A stretch of DNA of 64,000 nt from Streptomyces sp. TBY4 (GCF_024213195.1 NZ_JANAVF010000021.1:62001-126000), one strand, 5' to 3'. Positions 1 to 8,496 are shown, counted from the stretch's first letter. Numbers and translations are program-made. The notes: a model not told the origin generated them from the letters alone.

Positions 1-130
1 TCTTGCCGATGGCATGGACGCCCTTGCCGACGAGCTCGGCGGTGCGGGAGGTGCTGGGGTCGCCGTTGGCGGCCTTGAGCTGGAGCTCGGTGAAGAGCTC
101 TTCGAAACTCTTGGAGGGTGTGTTCGCCAT
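1..130 (-). CDS. hisE: Phosphoribosyl-ATP pyrophosphatase, N-terminal part
   Basis: Only the first 43 codons lie in the window; the gene continues beyond base 1. The translation begins MANTPSKSFEELFTELQ and runs through a LKAANGDPSTSRTAEL stretch typical of the start of HisE, the enzyme that hydrolyses phosphoribosyl-ATP to phosphoribosyl-AMP in the second step of histidine synthesis. The ATG is preceded by an AGGGACATC sequence as a weak ribosome binding site. It lies downstream of ribH on the same strand with a 68-base gap. In actinobacteria hisE is usually followed by hisG, which would be outside the window. The family call rests on a short fragment but the segment is characteristic. Confidence 0.85.
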   Translation of the reverse strand, partial: MANTPSKSFEELFTELQLKAANGDPSTSRTAELVGKGVHAIGK

Positions 131-198
131 GATGTCCCTAGGGTACGGGCTCACCCCGGTCCCCCCGTGCCGGGGTTCACTCCTTGGACTGGTGCGGA

Positions 199-684
199 CT
201 AGCGCCAGGGTTCGCTGACGGTCCGCAGGGTCATGGCCGTGGAGACGGCGGCGGTGACCGCTTCGTGTCCCTTGTCCTCGTTCGAGCCCTCGAGCCCGGC
301 GCGGTCGAGCGCCTGCTCGTCGTTGTCGCAGGTCAGTACGCCGAAGCCGACGGGCACTCCGGTGTCGATCGACACCTGCACCAGGCCCTGGGTGACGCCC
401 TGGCAGACGTAGTCGAAGTGCGGGGTACCGCCGCGGATGACCACGCCGAGGGCGACGATCGCATCGTAACCGCGGCCGGCCAGCACCTTCGCGACGACCG
501 GGAGCTCGAAGCTGCCCGGGACGCGCAGCAGGGTGGGCTCGTCGATCCCCAGCTCGTGCAGGGCCCGCAGGGCGCCGTCCACCAGGCCGTCCATGACCTT
601 CTCGTGCCACTGGGCCGCGATCACGGCGACGCGCAGGTCTCCGCAGTTCTTCACGCTCAGTTCGGGTGCGCCCTTGCCGCTCAC
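199..684 (-). CDS. ribH: 6,7-dimethyl-8-ribityllumazine synthase
   Basis: Lumazine synthase condenses 5-amino-6-ribitylaminouracil with dihydroxybutanone phosphate, the penultimate step of riboflavin synthesis, and normally forms large cytosolic oligomers. The 161-residue length is normal for the family. Family motifs are visible: the substrate-binding RVPGSFELP loop around residues 55-63, and ALGVVIRGGTPHFDYVC with its conserved histidine around residues 78-94. It is the last gene of the ribD-ribE-ribM-ribAB-ribH series, 63 bases after ribAB on the same strand, so it is probably co-transcribed and under the FMN riboswitch. Confidence 0.96.
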   Translation of the reverse strand: MSGKGAPELSVKNCGDLRVAVIAAQWHEKVMDGLVDGALRALHELGIDEPTLLRVPGSFELPVVAKVLAGRGYDAIVALGVVIRGGTPHFDYVCQGVTQGLVQVSIDTGVPVGFGVLTCDNDEQALDRAGLEGSNEDKGHEAVTAAVSTAMTLRTVSEPWR

Positions 685-747
685 AGCTCTGCTCCTCGGT
701 GCGATTCGTGCGATTCGTATGGTGTGGGGTGGTACTGACAGATGGTG

Positions 748-2046
748 TTACTGATTGCCGCAGGCGGACGTGGTCGCGGCCCCGTCCAGCCAGGGCAGGT
801 CGTGGCCCATCCGGTCCCGCTTGGTGCGCAGGTAGCGCAGGTTGTGCTCGCCCGCCTCCATGGGCATCGGCTCCCGGTCGGAAACCTTGATCCCGTGGCT
901 GATGAGGGCCGCCGCCTTCTCGGGGTTGTTGGTCAGCAGCCGGACGCTGTGGACCCCGAGGTCGGCGAGCATCTGCGCGCCGGCCCCGTAGTCGCGGGCG
1001 TCGGCGGGCAGGCCCAGTTCCAGGTTGGCGTCGAGGGTGTCGCGGCCGAGTTCCTGGAGCTCGTAGGCGCGCAGCTTGGACAGCAGTCCGATGCCGCGGC
1101 CCTCGTGGCCGCGCAGGTAGACGATCACGCCGCGGCCGGCCGCCTGGACCCGCTCCATGGCGGTGTGCAGCTGGGGGCCGCAGTCGCAGCGCTGCGACTG
1201 GAAGATGTCCCCGGTCAGGCATTCGGAGTGCATCCGGACCAGGACGTCCTCGCCGTCGCCGATCTCTCCGTGGACGAGGGCGACGTGCTCGACGCCGTCG
1301 GCGGTGGAACGGAAGCCGTACGCGGTGAAGTGGCCGAACGTGGTCGGCAGGCTGACCTGGGCCTCGCGGCGGACGGTCGGCTCGGCGGAGCGGCGGTAGG
1401 CGATCAGGTCCTCGATGGAGATGATCGTCAGACCGTGCTTGCGGGCGAAGGGGATCAGCTCGGGCAGCCGCAGCATCACCCCGTCCTCGCCGGCGATCTC
1501 CACGATGGCGCCGGCCGGGCGCAGGCCCGCGAGGCGGGCGAGGTCGACGGCGGCCTCGGTGTGGCCGTTGCGGGTCAGGACGCCGCCGAGCTTGGCGCGC
1601 AGCGGGAAGACGTGCCCGGGGCGGACGAAGTCGGCGGGGCCCGAGACCCCGTCGGCCAGCAGCCGCAGGGTGGTGGCGCGGTCGGCCGCCGAGATGCCGG
1701 TGGTGACGCCGTGGGCGCCGCTCGCGTCGACGGAGACGGTGAAGGCGGTCTGCATCGACTCGGTGTTGTGCTGGACCATCTGCGGGAGTTCGAGCCGGTC
1801 CAGCTCGTCGCCCTCCATGGGGGCGCAGATCAGGCCGCGGCACTCGCTCATCATGAACGCGATGATCTCGGGGGTGGCCATCTCGGCCGCGATGACGAGG
1901 TCGCCCTCGTTCTCGCGGTCCTCGTCGTCGACGACGACCACCGGGCGGCCGGCCGCGATGTCGCGGATGGCCTGCTCGACGGGGTCGAGCCGGAAGGTCT
2001 CCGCTTCGACGTCGGGCACGGGCTTCAGGACGGGGTTCGGGGTCAT
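748..2046 (-). CDS. ribAB: Bifunctional DHBP synthase / GTP cyclohydrolase II
   Basis: This 432-residue protein supplies both riboflavin precursors. The N-terminal RibB domain (about residues 20-215) makes 3,4-dihydroxy-2-butanone 4-phosphate from ribulose 5-phosphate and shows the acidic metal-binding VVDDEDRENEGDLV motif. The C-terminal RibA domain opens GTP and shows the zinc ligands in CLTGDIFQSQRCDCGPQL followed by the substrate-binding RGHEGRGIGL. I start at the ATG at 2046, which overlaps the ribM stop codon by four bases (ATGA), indicating translational coupling; the open frame extends upstream but only antisense to ribM codons. Third gene from the end of the riboflavin operon. Confidence 0.95.
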   Translation of the reverse strand: MTPNPVLKPVPDVEAETFRLDPVEQAIRDIAAGRPVVVVDDEDRENEGDLVIAAEMATPEIIAFMMSECRGLICAPMEGDELDRLELPQMVQHNTESMQTAFTVSVDASGAHGVTTGISAADRATTLRLLADGVSGPADFVRPGHVFPLRAKLGGVLTRNGHTEAAVDLARLAGLRPAGAIVEIAGEDGVMLRLPELIPFARKHGLTIISIEDLIAYRRSAEPTVRREAQVSLPTTFGHFTAYGFRSTADGVEHVALVHGEIGDGEDVLVRMHSECLTGDIFQSQRCDCGPQLHTAMERVQAAGRGVIVYLRGHEGRGIGLLSKLRAYELQELGRDTLDANLELGLPADARDYGAGAQMLADLGVHSVRLLTNNPEKAAALISHGIKVSDREPMPMEAGEHNLRYLRTKRDRMGHDLPWLDGAATTSACGNQ

Positions 2047-2702
2047 GCCGTTGCTCCTTCCAGAGCCGGGGCGGCGGAGGTGGTGGTGCGCGAGCGCTGG
2101 TACCAGTCGTAGGCGCCCCAGACGACGAGGGCGAAGTACACGACGTAGACGAGGCCGGAGAAGGCCAGTCCGCTGTTGAAGGCGAGGGGTACGCCGACCA
2201 GGTCGACGAGGAGCCAGGCGAACCAGAACTCGACCAGGCCGCGGGCCTGGGCGACCATCGCGACGATGGTGCCGACGAAGATGTAGGCGTCGGCCCACGG
2301 GCTCCACGACAGGCTCGGGTAGAGGGTGAACAGTCCGCCGACGGCCAGGGTCCCGGCGGCCGCGCCGGCCAGCAGCAGGCCGCGCTCCTTCCAGGTGGCG
2401 GTGCGGACGGCGATGGAGCCGTCCTGGGCGTCCTGCTTGCCGCGCTGCCAGGCGCGCCAGCCCCACGCGGCCACGCCGATGACGAGGAGCTGCTTGCCGA
2501 CCCCGCCGGAGAGGTGGGCGGTGGCGTAGGCGCCGACGAGGATCAGGCCGGAGAGGAGCTGGGCGGGCCAGGTCCATATGGAGCGCCGCCAGCCGAGCGC
2601 GAGGGCGCCCAGGCCGATCAGGTTGCCGATCATGTCGGACCAGATGACCGTCTGGCCGAAGACCTCGAAGGCCTCGGTGTTGAGCCAGGCCAGGGCGCTC
2701 AC
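2043..2702 (-). CDS. ribM: PnuC-family riboflavin transporter RibM
   Basis: A 219-residue polytopic membrane protein of the PnuC fold, with about seven hydrophobic segments and conserved tryptophans (for example GVAAWGWRAWQRG near residues 75-87). PnuC itself carries nicotinamide riboside, but PnuC homologues embedded in actinobacterial riboflavin operons (RibM, described in Streptomyces davaonensis and Corynebacterium) import riboflavin by facilitated diffusion. The placement between ribE and ribAB with four-base overlaps on both sides supports the riboflavin role. It starts with GTG at 2702. An NR/NMN transporter is the alternative, but the context makes that less likely. Confidence 0.88.
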   Translation of the reverse strand: MSALAWLNTEAFEVFGQTVIWSDMIGNLIGLGALALGWRRSIWTWPAQLLSGLILVGAYATAHLSGGVGKQLLVIGVAAWGWRAWQRGKQDAQDGSIAVRTATWKERGLLLAGAAAGTLAVGGLFTLYPSLSWSPWADAYIFVGTIVAMVAQARGLVEFWFAWLLVDLVGVPLAFNSGLAFSGLVYVVYFALVVWGAYDWYQRSRTTTSAAPALEGATA

Positions 2703-3322
2703 TGGGCCGTCTCCTGGGGGTGCAGAGGGTCGACGCCGGCGGCCAGCAGCCGCTCCACGTACTTGGCGAGGACGTCCACCTCGAGGTTGACCGGGTCGCC
2801 GGGCTTCTTGATGCCCAGGGTGGTCAGCGCGAGGGTGGTGGGGATGAGGCTGATGGTGAACCAGTCGGCGGCGGCCTCGACCACGGTGAGGCTGACGCCG
2901 TCGACCGTGATGGAGCCCTTCTCGACCACGTAGCGGGAGAGGTTCGCCGGGAGGGCGACCTTGACGATCTCCCAGTGCTCGGAGGGGGTCCGGTCGAGGA
3001 TCTCGCCGGTTCCGTCCACGTGCCCCTGGACCAGGTGGCCGCCGAGCCGTCCGCCGAGCGCCATCGGGCGCTCCAGGTTGACCCGGGAGCCCTGGGTGAG
3101 GGCGCCGAGGCTGGAGCGGTTGAGGGTCTCCTGCATGACGTCGGCGGTGAACTCGCCGTCACCGGTCTCCACGACCGTCAGGCAGACGCCGTTCACGGCG
3201 ATGGAGTCGCCGTGCTTGGCGTCCTCGGTGACGACCGGGCCGCGCAGGCGGAAGCGGGAGGCTTCGGCGAGTTCCTCGACGGCGACGACCTCGCCCAGTT
3301 CTTCGACGATTCCGGTGAACAC
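2699..3322 (-). CDS. ribE: Riboflavin synthase
   Basis: Riboflavin synthase dismutates two 6,7-dimethyl-8-ribityllumazine molecules into riboflavin and the pyrimidine precursor. The 207-residue protein opens with the signature MFTGIVEELGEV and has two homologous beta-barrel halves, the second starting near residue 98 with GHLVQGHVDGTG. Both halves carry the conserved substrate-site pattern: DSIAVNGVCLTV in the first and GSITVDGVSLTV in the second. Its stop overlaps the GTG start of ribM, and it begins directly after the ribD stop without a gap, so it is translationally coupled to both neighbours. Some actinobacterial annotations call this gene ribC. Confidence 0.95.
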   Translation of the reverse strand: MFTGIVEELGEVVAVEELAEASRFRLRGPVVTEDAKHGDSIAVNGVCLTVVETGDGEFTADVMQETLNRSSLGALTQGSRVNLERPMALGGRLGGHLVQGHVDGTGEILDRTPSEHWEIVKVALPANLSRYVVEKGSITVDGVSLTVVEAAADWFTISLIPTTLALTTLGIKKPGDPVNLEVDVLAKYVERLLAAGVDPLHPQETAQ

Positions 3323-4471
3323 TCAGTGCTCCTTGAGGGCTGTGAGGGCGGTGGGGGCGGAAGGGGCCGACTCGGGGACGGCGGTGACGCGGATGTCCGT
3401 GCCGATGCGGACGGTTTCGGTGATGCGGAGCCGGAGCGCGTCGGCGAGGGTGCCGATGCCGGCGTCGGCGAGGGCGGCGGGGCCCGCGCCGAGGAGGACG
3501 GGGGCGAGGTAGCCGACGACCTTGTCCACGGCCCCGGCGGCGACGAAGGCGCCGGCCAGGGTGGGGCCGCCCTCGAGGAGGACGGAGCGGATGCCGCGCC
3601 CGTACAGCTCGCGCAGCAGGGCGTCCACGGAGATCCCGTACTTGTCGTACGGGAGCCGGGCCAGCTCCGCTCCGGCGAGGTGGCGGGTGTCGGCGTCCTC
3701 GGCGACCGCGATCAGGGTGGGCGCAGCCTCGTCCAGCACCCGGGCGGTGGGCCGGATGGTGGCGTGCGTGTCCAGGACCACGCGCAGGGGCTGGTCGGCG
3801 GCGGTGAAGCCGTCGATCCCGCGCACCGCGAGGTGCGGGTCGTCGGCGCGCAGGGTGCCGGAGCCCACGACCACGGCGTCGGATTCGGCGCGCAGCCGGT
3901 GGACGTCGGCGCGGGACTCGGGGGAGCTGATCCAGCGGCTGGTGCCGTCGGCGGCCGCGATGCGGCCGTCGAGGGTCGCGGCGTACTTCCACAGGATGTA
4001 CGGGCGGCCCAGGCGCACGGAGGTCAGCCAGGCGGCGTTGCCCGCCGCGGCCTCCTCGGCGAGGAGACCGGCCGCGGTGTCGATCCCGGCGGCGCGCAGG
4101 GTGGCTCCCCCGCCGCTGGCCTGCGGGTTCGGGTCGGAGACGGCGTAGACCACGCGGGCGATCCCGGCGGCGATCAGGGCCTGCGCGCAGGGCCCCGTAC
4201 GGCCGGTGTGGTTGCAGGGTTCGAGGGTGACGTAGGCGGTGCCGCCCCGGGCCGCTCCGCCCGCGGCGTTCAGGGCGTGGACCTCGGCGTGCGGGCCGCC
4301 GGCCCGCTCGTGCCAGCCTTCGCCGACGACGGTGCCCGAGGCATCGGTGATGACGCAGCCGACGACGGGGTTGGGGCTGGTGGAGCCGAGTCCGCGGGCG
4401 GCGAGCTCGATGGCTCGGCGCATGGCGCGGGCGCCCTCGTCGGGGCTTGCGTGCGCGGCGTGTGTCGCCAC
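3323..4471 (-). CDS. ribD: Bifunctional riboflavin deaminase/reductase RibD
   Basis: RibD deaminates the pyrimidine ring and then reduces the ribosyl side chain, the second and third steps of riboflavin synthesis. The N-terminal cytidine-deaminase-like domain shows STSPNPVVGCVI, the zinc motif HAEVHAL and TLEPCNHTGRTGPC; the C-terminal NADPH-dependent reductase domain includes GRPYILWKYAATLDG. I chose the GTG at 4471 (382 residues) because AGGAGG lies six bases before it. The frame stays open for another 24 codons to 4543, but without a ribosome binding site. First gene of the riboflavin operon, about 180 bases downstream of the FMN riboswitch. Confidence 0.95.
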   Translation of the reverse strand: MATHAAHASPDEGARAMRRAIELAARGLGSTSPNPVVGCVITDASGTVVGEGWHERAGGPHAEVHALNAAGGAARGGTAYVTLEPCNHTGRTGPCAQALIAAGIARVVYAVSDPNPQASGGGATLRAAGIDTAAGLLAEEAAAGNAAWLTSVRLGRPYILWKYAATLDGRIAAADGTSRWISSPESRADVHRLRAESDAVVVGSGTLRADDPHLAVRGIDGFTAADQPLRVVLDTHATIRPTARVLDEAAPTLIAVAEDADTRHLAGAELARLPYDKYGISVDALLRELYGRGIRSVLLEGGPTLAGAFVAAGAVDKVVGYLAPVLLGAGPAALADAGIGTLADALRLRITETVRIGTDIRVTAVPESAPSAPTALTALKEH

Positions 4472-4647
4472 CGGGTCCTCCTGCCTCATCGGGCACGGAC
4501 TCCGGGGCCTGTCGGGATACGACAGATGAAGCGGGTAGCACACGCGGGGACGCCGAGGCCGGAAGAACGGTCCGTTGCGACGGCATGCCCCGAGGGGTGT
4601 GCCGATGGACCGCCGACGGCGGCGTACCGGTGACTGGCCCGCCGCGC

Positions 4648-4770
4648 ACTGCCTCCCATCCGGACTTTAACCGTCGGTCCAGGAATTTCACCTGGTCAAC
4701 CGGCCGCTGGCTGCGGACGGGTCGCGGACTATAACCGCCGGTTCGGAATTACACCGACCCCGGAGTGCGC
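4648..4770 (-). promoter_or_regulatory. FMN riboswitch (RFN element)
   Basis: Read on the minus strand, the segment contains the hallmark RFN boxes in order: GGTCGGTGTAATTCCGAACC, GGCGGTTATAGTCCGCGACCC, GGTGAAATTCCTGGACC and GACGGTTAAAGTCCGGATGG, ending GGAGGC. Together these form the six-helix FMN aptamer. FMN binding normally lowers expression of downstream riboflavin genes, here ribD-ribE-ribM-ribAB-ribH. About 180 bases of leader separate the aptamer from ribD. They contain GC-rich hairpins but no obvious U-tract terminator, so I cannot say whether control is transcriptional or translational. Confidence 0.95.
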
Positions 4771-4911
4771 TGCTACTGGTACTGAAGCCAGTGTGCCACG
4801 GGTGATCGGCGGCCATGCGGGTGAGTCAATGTGGCCTGGGTCACACATTCGGTCGATCTTGGGCGCGTCCGTTGCGCCGTTCGGCCGACCTGACAGCGAG
4901 CCCGGCGACGG

Positions 4912-4966
4912 CTTGACGGGAGCTTGACGACGGCTTGACGGGACCTTGAACGGGCCTTGAACGAAC
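4912..4966. promoter_or_regulatory. Five 11-bp-phased direct repeats, PHO-box-like
   Basis: CTTGACGG or CTTGAACG starts at 4912, 4923, 4934, 4945 and 4956, exactly 11 bases apart. Read on the minus strand the units are GTTCAAGGCCC, GTTCAAGGTCC, CGTCAAGCCGT, CGTCAAGCTCC and CGTCAAG. Streptomyces PhoP binds 11-base direct repeat units whose best-conserved part is GTTCA, so this array is a candidate PhoP site. It lies between the riboflavin leader and the chitinase promoter and could act on either. The repeat and period are seen directly; the regulator is inferred. Confidence 0.6.
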
Positions 4967-4994
4967 CGCGCCGCCTCTTGCCGGATCGCGCACT

Positions 4995-5028
4995 TTGGTC
5001 CAGACCTATTGACGGGTTGGTCTAGTCC
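4995..5028 (+). promoter_or_regulatory. Paired DasR-type responsive elements
   Basis: Two near-identical sequences, TTGGTCCAGACC at 4995-5006 and TTGGTCTAGTCC at 5017-5028, stand 22 bases apart (two helical turns). They match the 12-base direct repeats known in Streptomyces chitinase promoters and the DasR recognition pattern (TGGTCTAGACCA). They flank and overlap the putative -35 region, as expected for repression by DasR relieved by glucosamine-6-phosphate derived from chitin. Confidence 0.8.
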
Positions 5029-5037
5029 TCTTAACGT
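5009..5037 (+). promoter_or_regulatory. Candidate chitinase promoter
   Basis: TTGACG at 5009-5014 and TAACGT at 5032-5037 are separated by 17 bases, a good match to a housekeeping-type Streptomyces promoter. The DasR-type repeats lie on either side of the -35 box. The predicted start of transcription is near 5044, giving a leader of about 105 bases before the chitinase ATG. Confidence 0.55.
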
Positions 5038-5149
5038 TCCCTTCATCTTCCCCGGGAGACAGCCCGTCAGATGTGCGCACGTCACGGGCCAACACGCACC
5101 ACGTTCCAGCCTGTTGTGTCCTGCCATCCTCCCCTCCCCAGGAGGCACA

Positions 5150-7522
5150 ATGCTGTCCCCCACCAAGACGAGAGCCATGCTCCTGACGTCCGGCGCCGCA
5201 ATCGCCGGTCTGCTGGTCGCGGGCCTCTCCTCCGGCGTCTCGCACGCCGCCGACAACGAGTCCTGTCGCCCCGACGGTCTGTACAAGACCGCGGGCGTCG
5301 ACGTCCCGTACTGCTCGGTCTACGACGCCGAGGGCCGCGAGAAGATGGGCGCCGACCACCAGCGCCGCGTCATCGGCTACTTCACCGGCTGGCGCACCGG
5401 CAAGGACGGCACGCCCTCCTACCTGCCCCACAACATCCCGTGGTCCAAGGTCACGCACCTGAACTACGCCTTCGCCCACGTGGGCAGCGACAACAAGATC
5501 TCGGTCGGGGCCGACGGCGTGAACAACTCCGCCACCGGGATGACCTGGCCGGGCGTCGCGGGCGCCGAGATGGACCCCGCGCTCCCTTACAAGGGCAATT
5601 TCAACCTGCTGAACAAATTCAAGAAGCAGTACCCGAACGTCAAGACGCTGATCTCGGTCGGCGGCTGGGCGGAGACCGGCGGCTACTTCGGCGACGACGG
5701 CAACCGCGTCGCGTCGGGCGGCTTCTACTCGATGGCCACCAACGCCGACGGCTCGGTCAACCAGGCCGGCATCGACACCTTCGCGGACTCCTCGGTCGAG
5801 TTCATCCGCAAGTACGGGTTCAACGGCGTCGACATCGACTACGAGTACCCGACCACCATGAAGGACGCGGGCAACCCGCTGGACTGGCAGCTGGCCAACG
5901 CCCGCCGCGCCGGTCTGGTCAAGGGCTACGACGCCCTGATGAAGAGCCTGCGCGAGAAGCTGGACCGGGCCGGCGCCACCGACGGCAAGCACTACCTGCT
6001 GACCGTCGCCGCCCCCTCCTCCGGCTACCTGCTGCGCGGCATGGAGACCTTCCAGATGCAGAAGTATCTGGACTACGTCAACATCATGTCCTACGACCTG
6101 CACGGCGCCTGGAACGAGTACGTCGGCCCCAACGCCTCGCTGTTCGACGACGGCAAGGACGGCGAGCTCGCCGCCGCGGGCGTCTACGGCAGCCAGCAGT
6201 ACGGCGGCGTCGGCTACCTCAACACCGACTGGGCCTACCACTACTTCCGCGGCTCCATGCCGGCCGGCCGCATCAACATCGGCCTGCCGTACTACACCCG
6301 CGGTCACAAGAACGTCCAGGGCGGCACCGACGGTCTGTGGGGCAAGGCCTCCGCGACCACCTGCCCGGCCGGCGCGGGCCTGACCAAGTGCGGTGACGGC
6401 GCGACCGGCATCGACAACCTGTGGCACGACAAGGACACCAACGGCGTCGAGTCGCCGGCCGGTTCCAACCCGATGTGGCACGCCAAGAACCTCGAGAAGG
6501 GGATCGTCGGCGACTACGTCACCAAGTACGGCTTCCCGGCGAACACCACGCTGACCGGCACCTACGCCCGCAAGTACGACTCGACCCTGGTCGCGCCGTG
6601 GCTGTGGAACGCGCAGAAGAAGGTCTTCCTCTCCACGGAGGACGAGCAGTCGGTGGCGGCCAAGGCCGACTACGTGATCGACCGCGGCATCGGCGGCACG
6701 ATGGTCTGGGAGATGGCGGGCGACTACAGCTGGAACGCCGCCAAGGGCCAGTACGAGATGGGCGACACGCTCACCTCGCTGATGTACGACAAGTTCAAGG
6801 CCGCTTCCCCGTACGGCGCCAAGAAGTCCAACACCGCCCTGCCGACGCAGGCCGTGGACATCAAGACGGAGTTCACCGAGTTCAAGCTCGGCGACTCCAA
6901 CTACCCGATCACCCCGAAGCTCAAGATCACCAACAACACCACGGCGACCCTGCCGGGCGGCACGGAGTTCCAGTTCGACTACTCCACCGCCGCTCCCGCC
7001 AACGCCTCCGACCAGTCGGGCTTCGGCACCAAGGTGATCAAGAGCGACCACACCGGCAGCAACGTCGGCGGTCTGAAGGGCGACTTCCACCGGGTCTCGC
7101 TGAAGCTCCCGGCGTGGCAGACGCTCGCCCCGGGCGCCTCGGTCGACCTGGCCTTCAACTACTACCTGCCGGTGTCCACGCCCTCCAACTGGACGGTGAA
7201 CATCTCCGGCACGACCTACGCCCTCGCCGGCGACCTGGCGCGCGGCATCACCGTGGTCCAGCCGGGCGGCACCACCACCCCGCCGACCACGCCGCCCACC
7301 ACCCCGCCGACGACTCCCCCGACCACCCCGCCCACCACTCCGCCCACGACTCCTCCGGGCGGCACGTGCACCAACCCGGCGTACGTGGCGGGCACGGTCT
7401 ACAACAGCGGCAACGTCGTCTCGCACCAGGGCCGCAACTGGAAGGCCCAGTGGTGGACGCAGAACGAGACTCCCGGCACCACCGGCGAGTGGGGCGTCTG
7501 GAAGGACCAGGGCGCCTGCTGA
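5150..7522 (+). CDS. Secreted GH18 chitinase with chitin-binding domain
   Basis: A 790-residue exported endochitinase. The ATG at 5150 follows AGGAGG at 5140-5145; a signal peptide with a hydrophobic core (residues 10-27) and SHA-AD cleavage site near residue 33 follows. The large GH18 barrel spans about residues 60-560, with the catalytic DIDYE segment ending in the proton donor E232; the first Asp of the usual DGxDxDxE motif is Asn225. A beta-sandwich domain (about 565-705), a TTPPTTPP linker (about 707-735) and a C-terminal CBM5/12-like domain with paired Cys and WWTQNETPG complete it. Paired DasR sites upstream indicate induction by chitin breakdown. Role: hydrolysis of extracellular chitin. 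Confidence 0.93.
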   Translation: MLSPTKTRAMLLTSGAAIAGLLVAGLSSGVSHAADNESCRPDGLYKTAGVDVPYCSVYDAEGREKMGADHQRRVIGYFTGWRTGKDGTPSYLPHNIPWSKVTHLNYAFAHVGSDNKISVGADGVNNSATGMTWPGVAGAEMDPALPYKGNFNLLNKFKKQYPNVKTLISVGGWAETGGYFGDDGNRVASGGFYSMATNADGSVNQAGIDTFADSSVEFIRKYGFNGVDIDYEYPTTMKDAGNPLDWQLANARRAGLVKGYDALMKSLREKLDRAGATDGKHYLLTVAAPSSGYLLRGMETFQMQKYLDYVNIMSYDLHGAWNEYVGPNASLFDDGKDGELAAAGVYGSQQYGGVGYLNTDWAYHYFRGSMPAGRINIGLPYYTRGHKNVQGGTDGLWGKASATTCPAGAGLTKCGDGATGIDNLWHDKDTNGVESPAGSNPMWHAKNLEKGIVGDYVTKYGFPANTTLTGTYARKYDSTLVAPWLWNAQKKVFLSTEDEQSVAAKADYVIDRGIGGTMVWEMAGDYSWNAAKGQYEMGDTLTSLMYDKFKAASPYGAKKSNTALPTQAVDIKTEFTEFKLGDSNYPITPKLKITNNTTATLPGGTEFQFDYSTAAPANASDQSGFGTKVIKSDHTGSNVGGLKGDFHRVSLKLPAWQTLAPGASVDLAFNYYLPVSTPSNWTVNISGTTYALAGDLARGITVVQPGGTTTPPTTPPTTPPTTPPTTPPTTPPTTPPGGTCTNPAYVAGTVYNSGNVVSHQGRNWKAQWWTQNETPGTTGEWGVWKDQGAC

Positions 7523-7556
7523 CACCCCCGGGGTGACCGCGTAGGTGAAGAGAGGT

Positions 7557-7590
7557 GAGGACCCGGTGGCCCGGCGGCCACCGGGTCCTC
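7557..7590 (+). terminator. Strong hairpin terminator after chitinase
   Basis: A perfect 15-bp stem (7557-7571 with 7576-7590) closes on the tetraloop CGGC, 35 bases after the chitinase stop. There is no T-tract, which is usual for Streptomyces terminators. Confidence 0.8.
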
Positions 7591-7713
7591 GCGTTCCCCG
7601 GGCCGGCCCGGGATCTCGCGGAGTCCCCCGACTCCCCCGGTTCGCAGGGCTGTACGGTCCCAGGTTGCGGGCTCGCACGGGAGCGCGCCGGACGGGGAAG
7701 GGAGCGGAGAGCC

Positions 7714-8460
7714 ATGGGCGGCATCCTGGTCACGGGAGGCACGGGGAACCTGGGGGCGCTGCTCGTCGCCCGGCTGCGGGAGGCGGGGCACGAGGACGTC
7801 CGCGTGCTGAGCCGGCACGCGCCCGTCCACCGGGTGGACCTGATGGACGGCACCGGACTCGACGCGGCGATGGCGGGAGCCGAGGTGGTCGTGCACTGCG
7901 CGACCGCGACGCGCGGCGGCGACGAGGTGGCCGCCGGGCACCTGATCGAGGCGGCCCGGCGGGCCGGGACGGTCCGGAACATCGTCTACATCTCGATCGT
8001 GGGAGTGGACGAGGTCCCCCTCGGCTACTACCGGAGCAAGCTGGCGGTGGAACGGCTGCTGGAGTCCTCCGGGCTCGGCGTCACGATCCTGCGGACCACG
8101 CAGTTCCACGATCTGGTGGCCCGGGTCTCCGGCACGGCGGCGAAGCTGCCGGTGGTCCTGCTGCCGAAGGGGGTCCGGGTGCAGCCGATCGCGGCGGACG
8201 AGGTCGCCGACCGGCTCGCGGAGCTGGCGGTCCCCGAACCGGCGGGCCGGGGCCCGGACATGGGCGGCCCCGAGACCCACACCCTGACGGACCTGGGCCG
8301 CGCGTACCTGGCCGCCCGGGGCATCCGCCGGCGCGTGGTGCCGCTCCCGCTGGCCGGCAGGGCGTACGCCGGGTTCGTCCGCGGCGGCAACCTGGCGCCC
8401 GCGCACGCGGTGGGGAAGAAGACCTTCGCGCAGTACCTGGCCGCCCGCGGGGCCGGCTGA
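7714..8460 (+). CDS. NAD(P)-binding NmrA/atypical SDR protein
   Basis: A 248-residue protein with an N-terminal Rossmann dinucleotide motif, VTGGTGNLGALL, around residues 5-16. The sequence GYYRSKLAVERLLESS around residues 107-122 aligns with the YxxxK region of atypical short-chain dehydrogenases, as in NmrA and isoflavone-reductase-like proteins. The family includes NAD(P)H sensors and quinone reductases; no substrate can be assigned. The ATG at 7714 follows GGGAGCGGAG. It stands alone, convergent with the ROK gene and separated from the chitinase by a strong terminator. Confidence 0.8.
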   Translation: MGGILVTGGTGNLGALLVARLREAGHEDVRVLSRHAPVHRVDLMDGTGLDAAMAGAEVVVHCATATRGGDEVAAGHLIEAARRAGTVRNIVYISIVGVDEVPLGYYRSKLAVERLLESSGLGVTILRTTQFHDLVARVSGTAAKLPVVLLPKGVRVQPIAADEVADRLAELAVPEPAGRGPDMGGPETHTLTDLGRAYLAARGIRRRVVPLPLAGRAYAGFVRGGNLAPAHAVGKKTFAQYLAARGAG

Positions 8461-8496
8461 GGACGATCGGCCGGCCGGCTCGGGCAGGGCCGGGCC

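Noticed and set aside
4540..4640. Intrinsic terminator downstream of the FMN aptamer
   Set aside because: Short GC hairpins can be drawn but none has a T-tract or a clear mutually exclusive partner in the aptamer, so no expression platform was assigned.
5006..7678. Long 890-codon open frame on the minus strand opposite the chitinase
   Set aside because: It results from GC-biased third codon positions of the real gene; the product is low-complexity Val/Gly/Arg with no recognisable domain, and the plus-strand chitinase is unambiguous.
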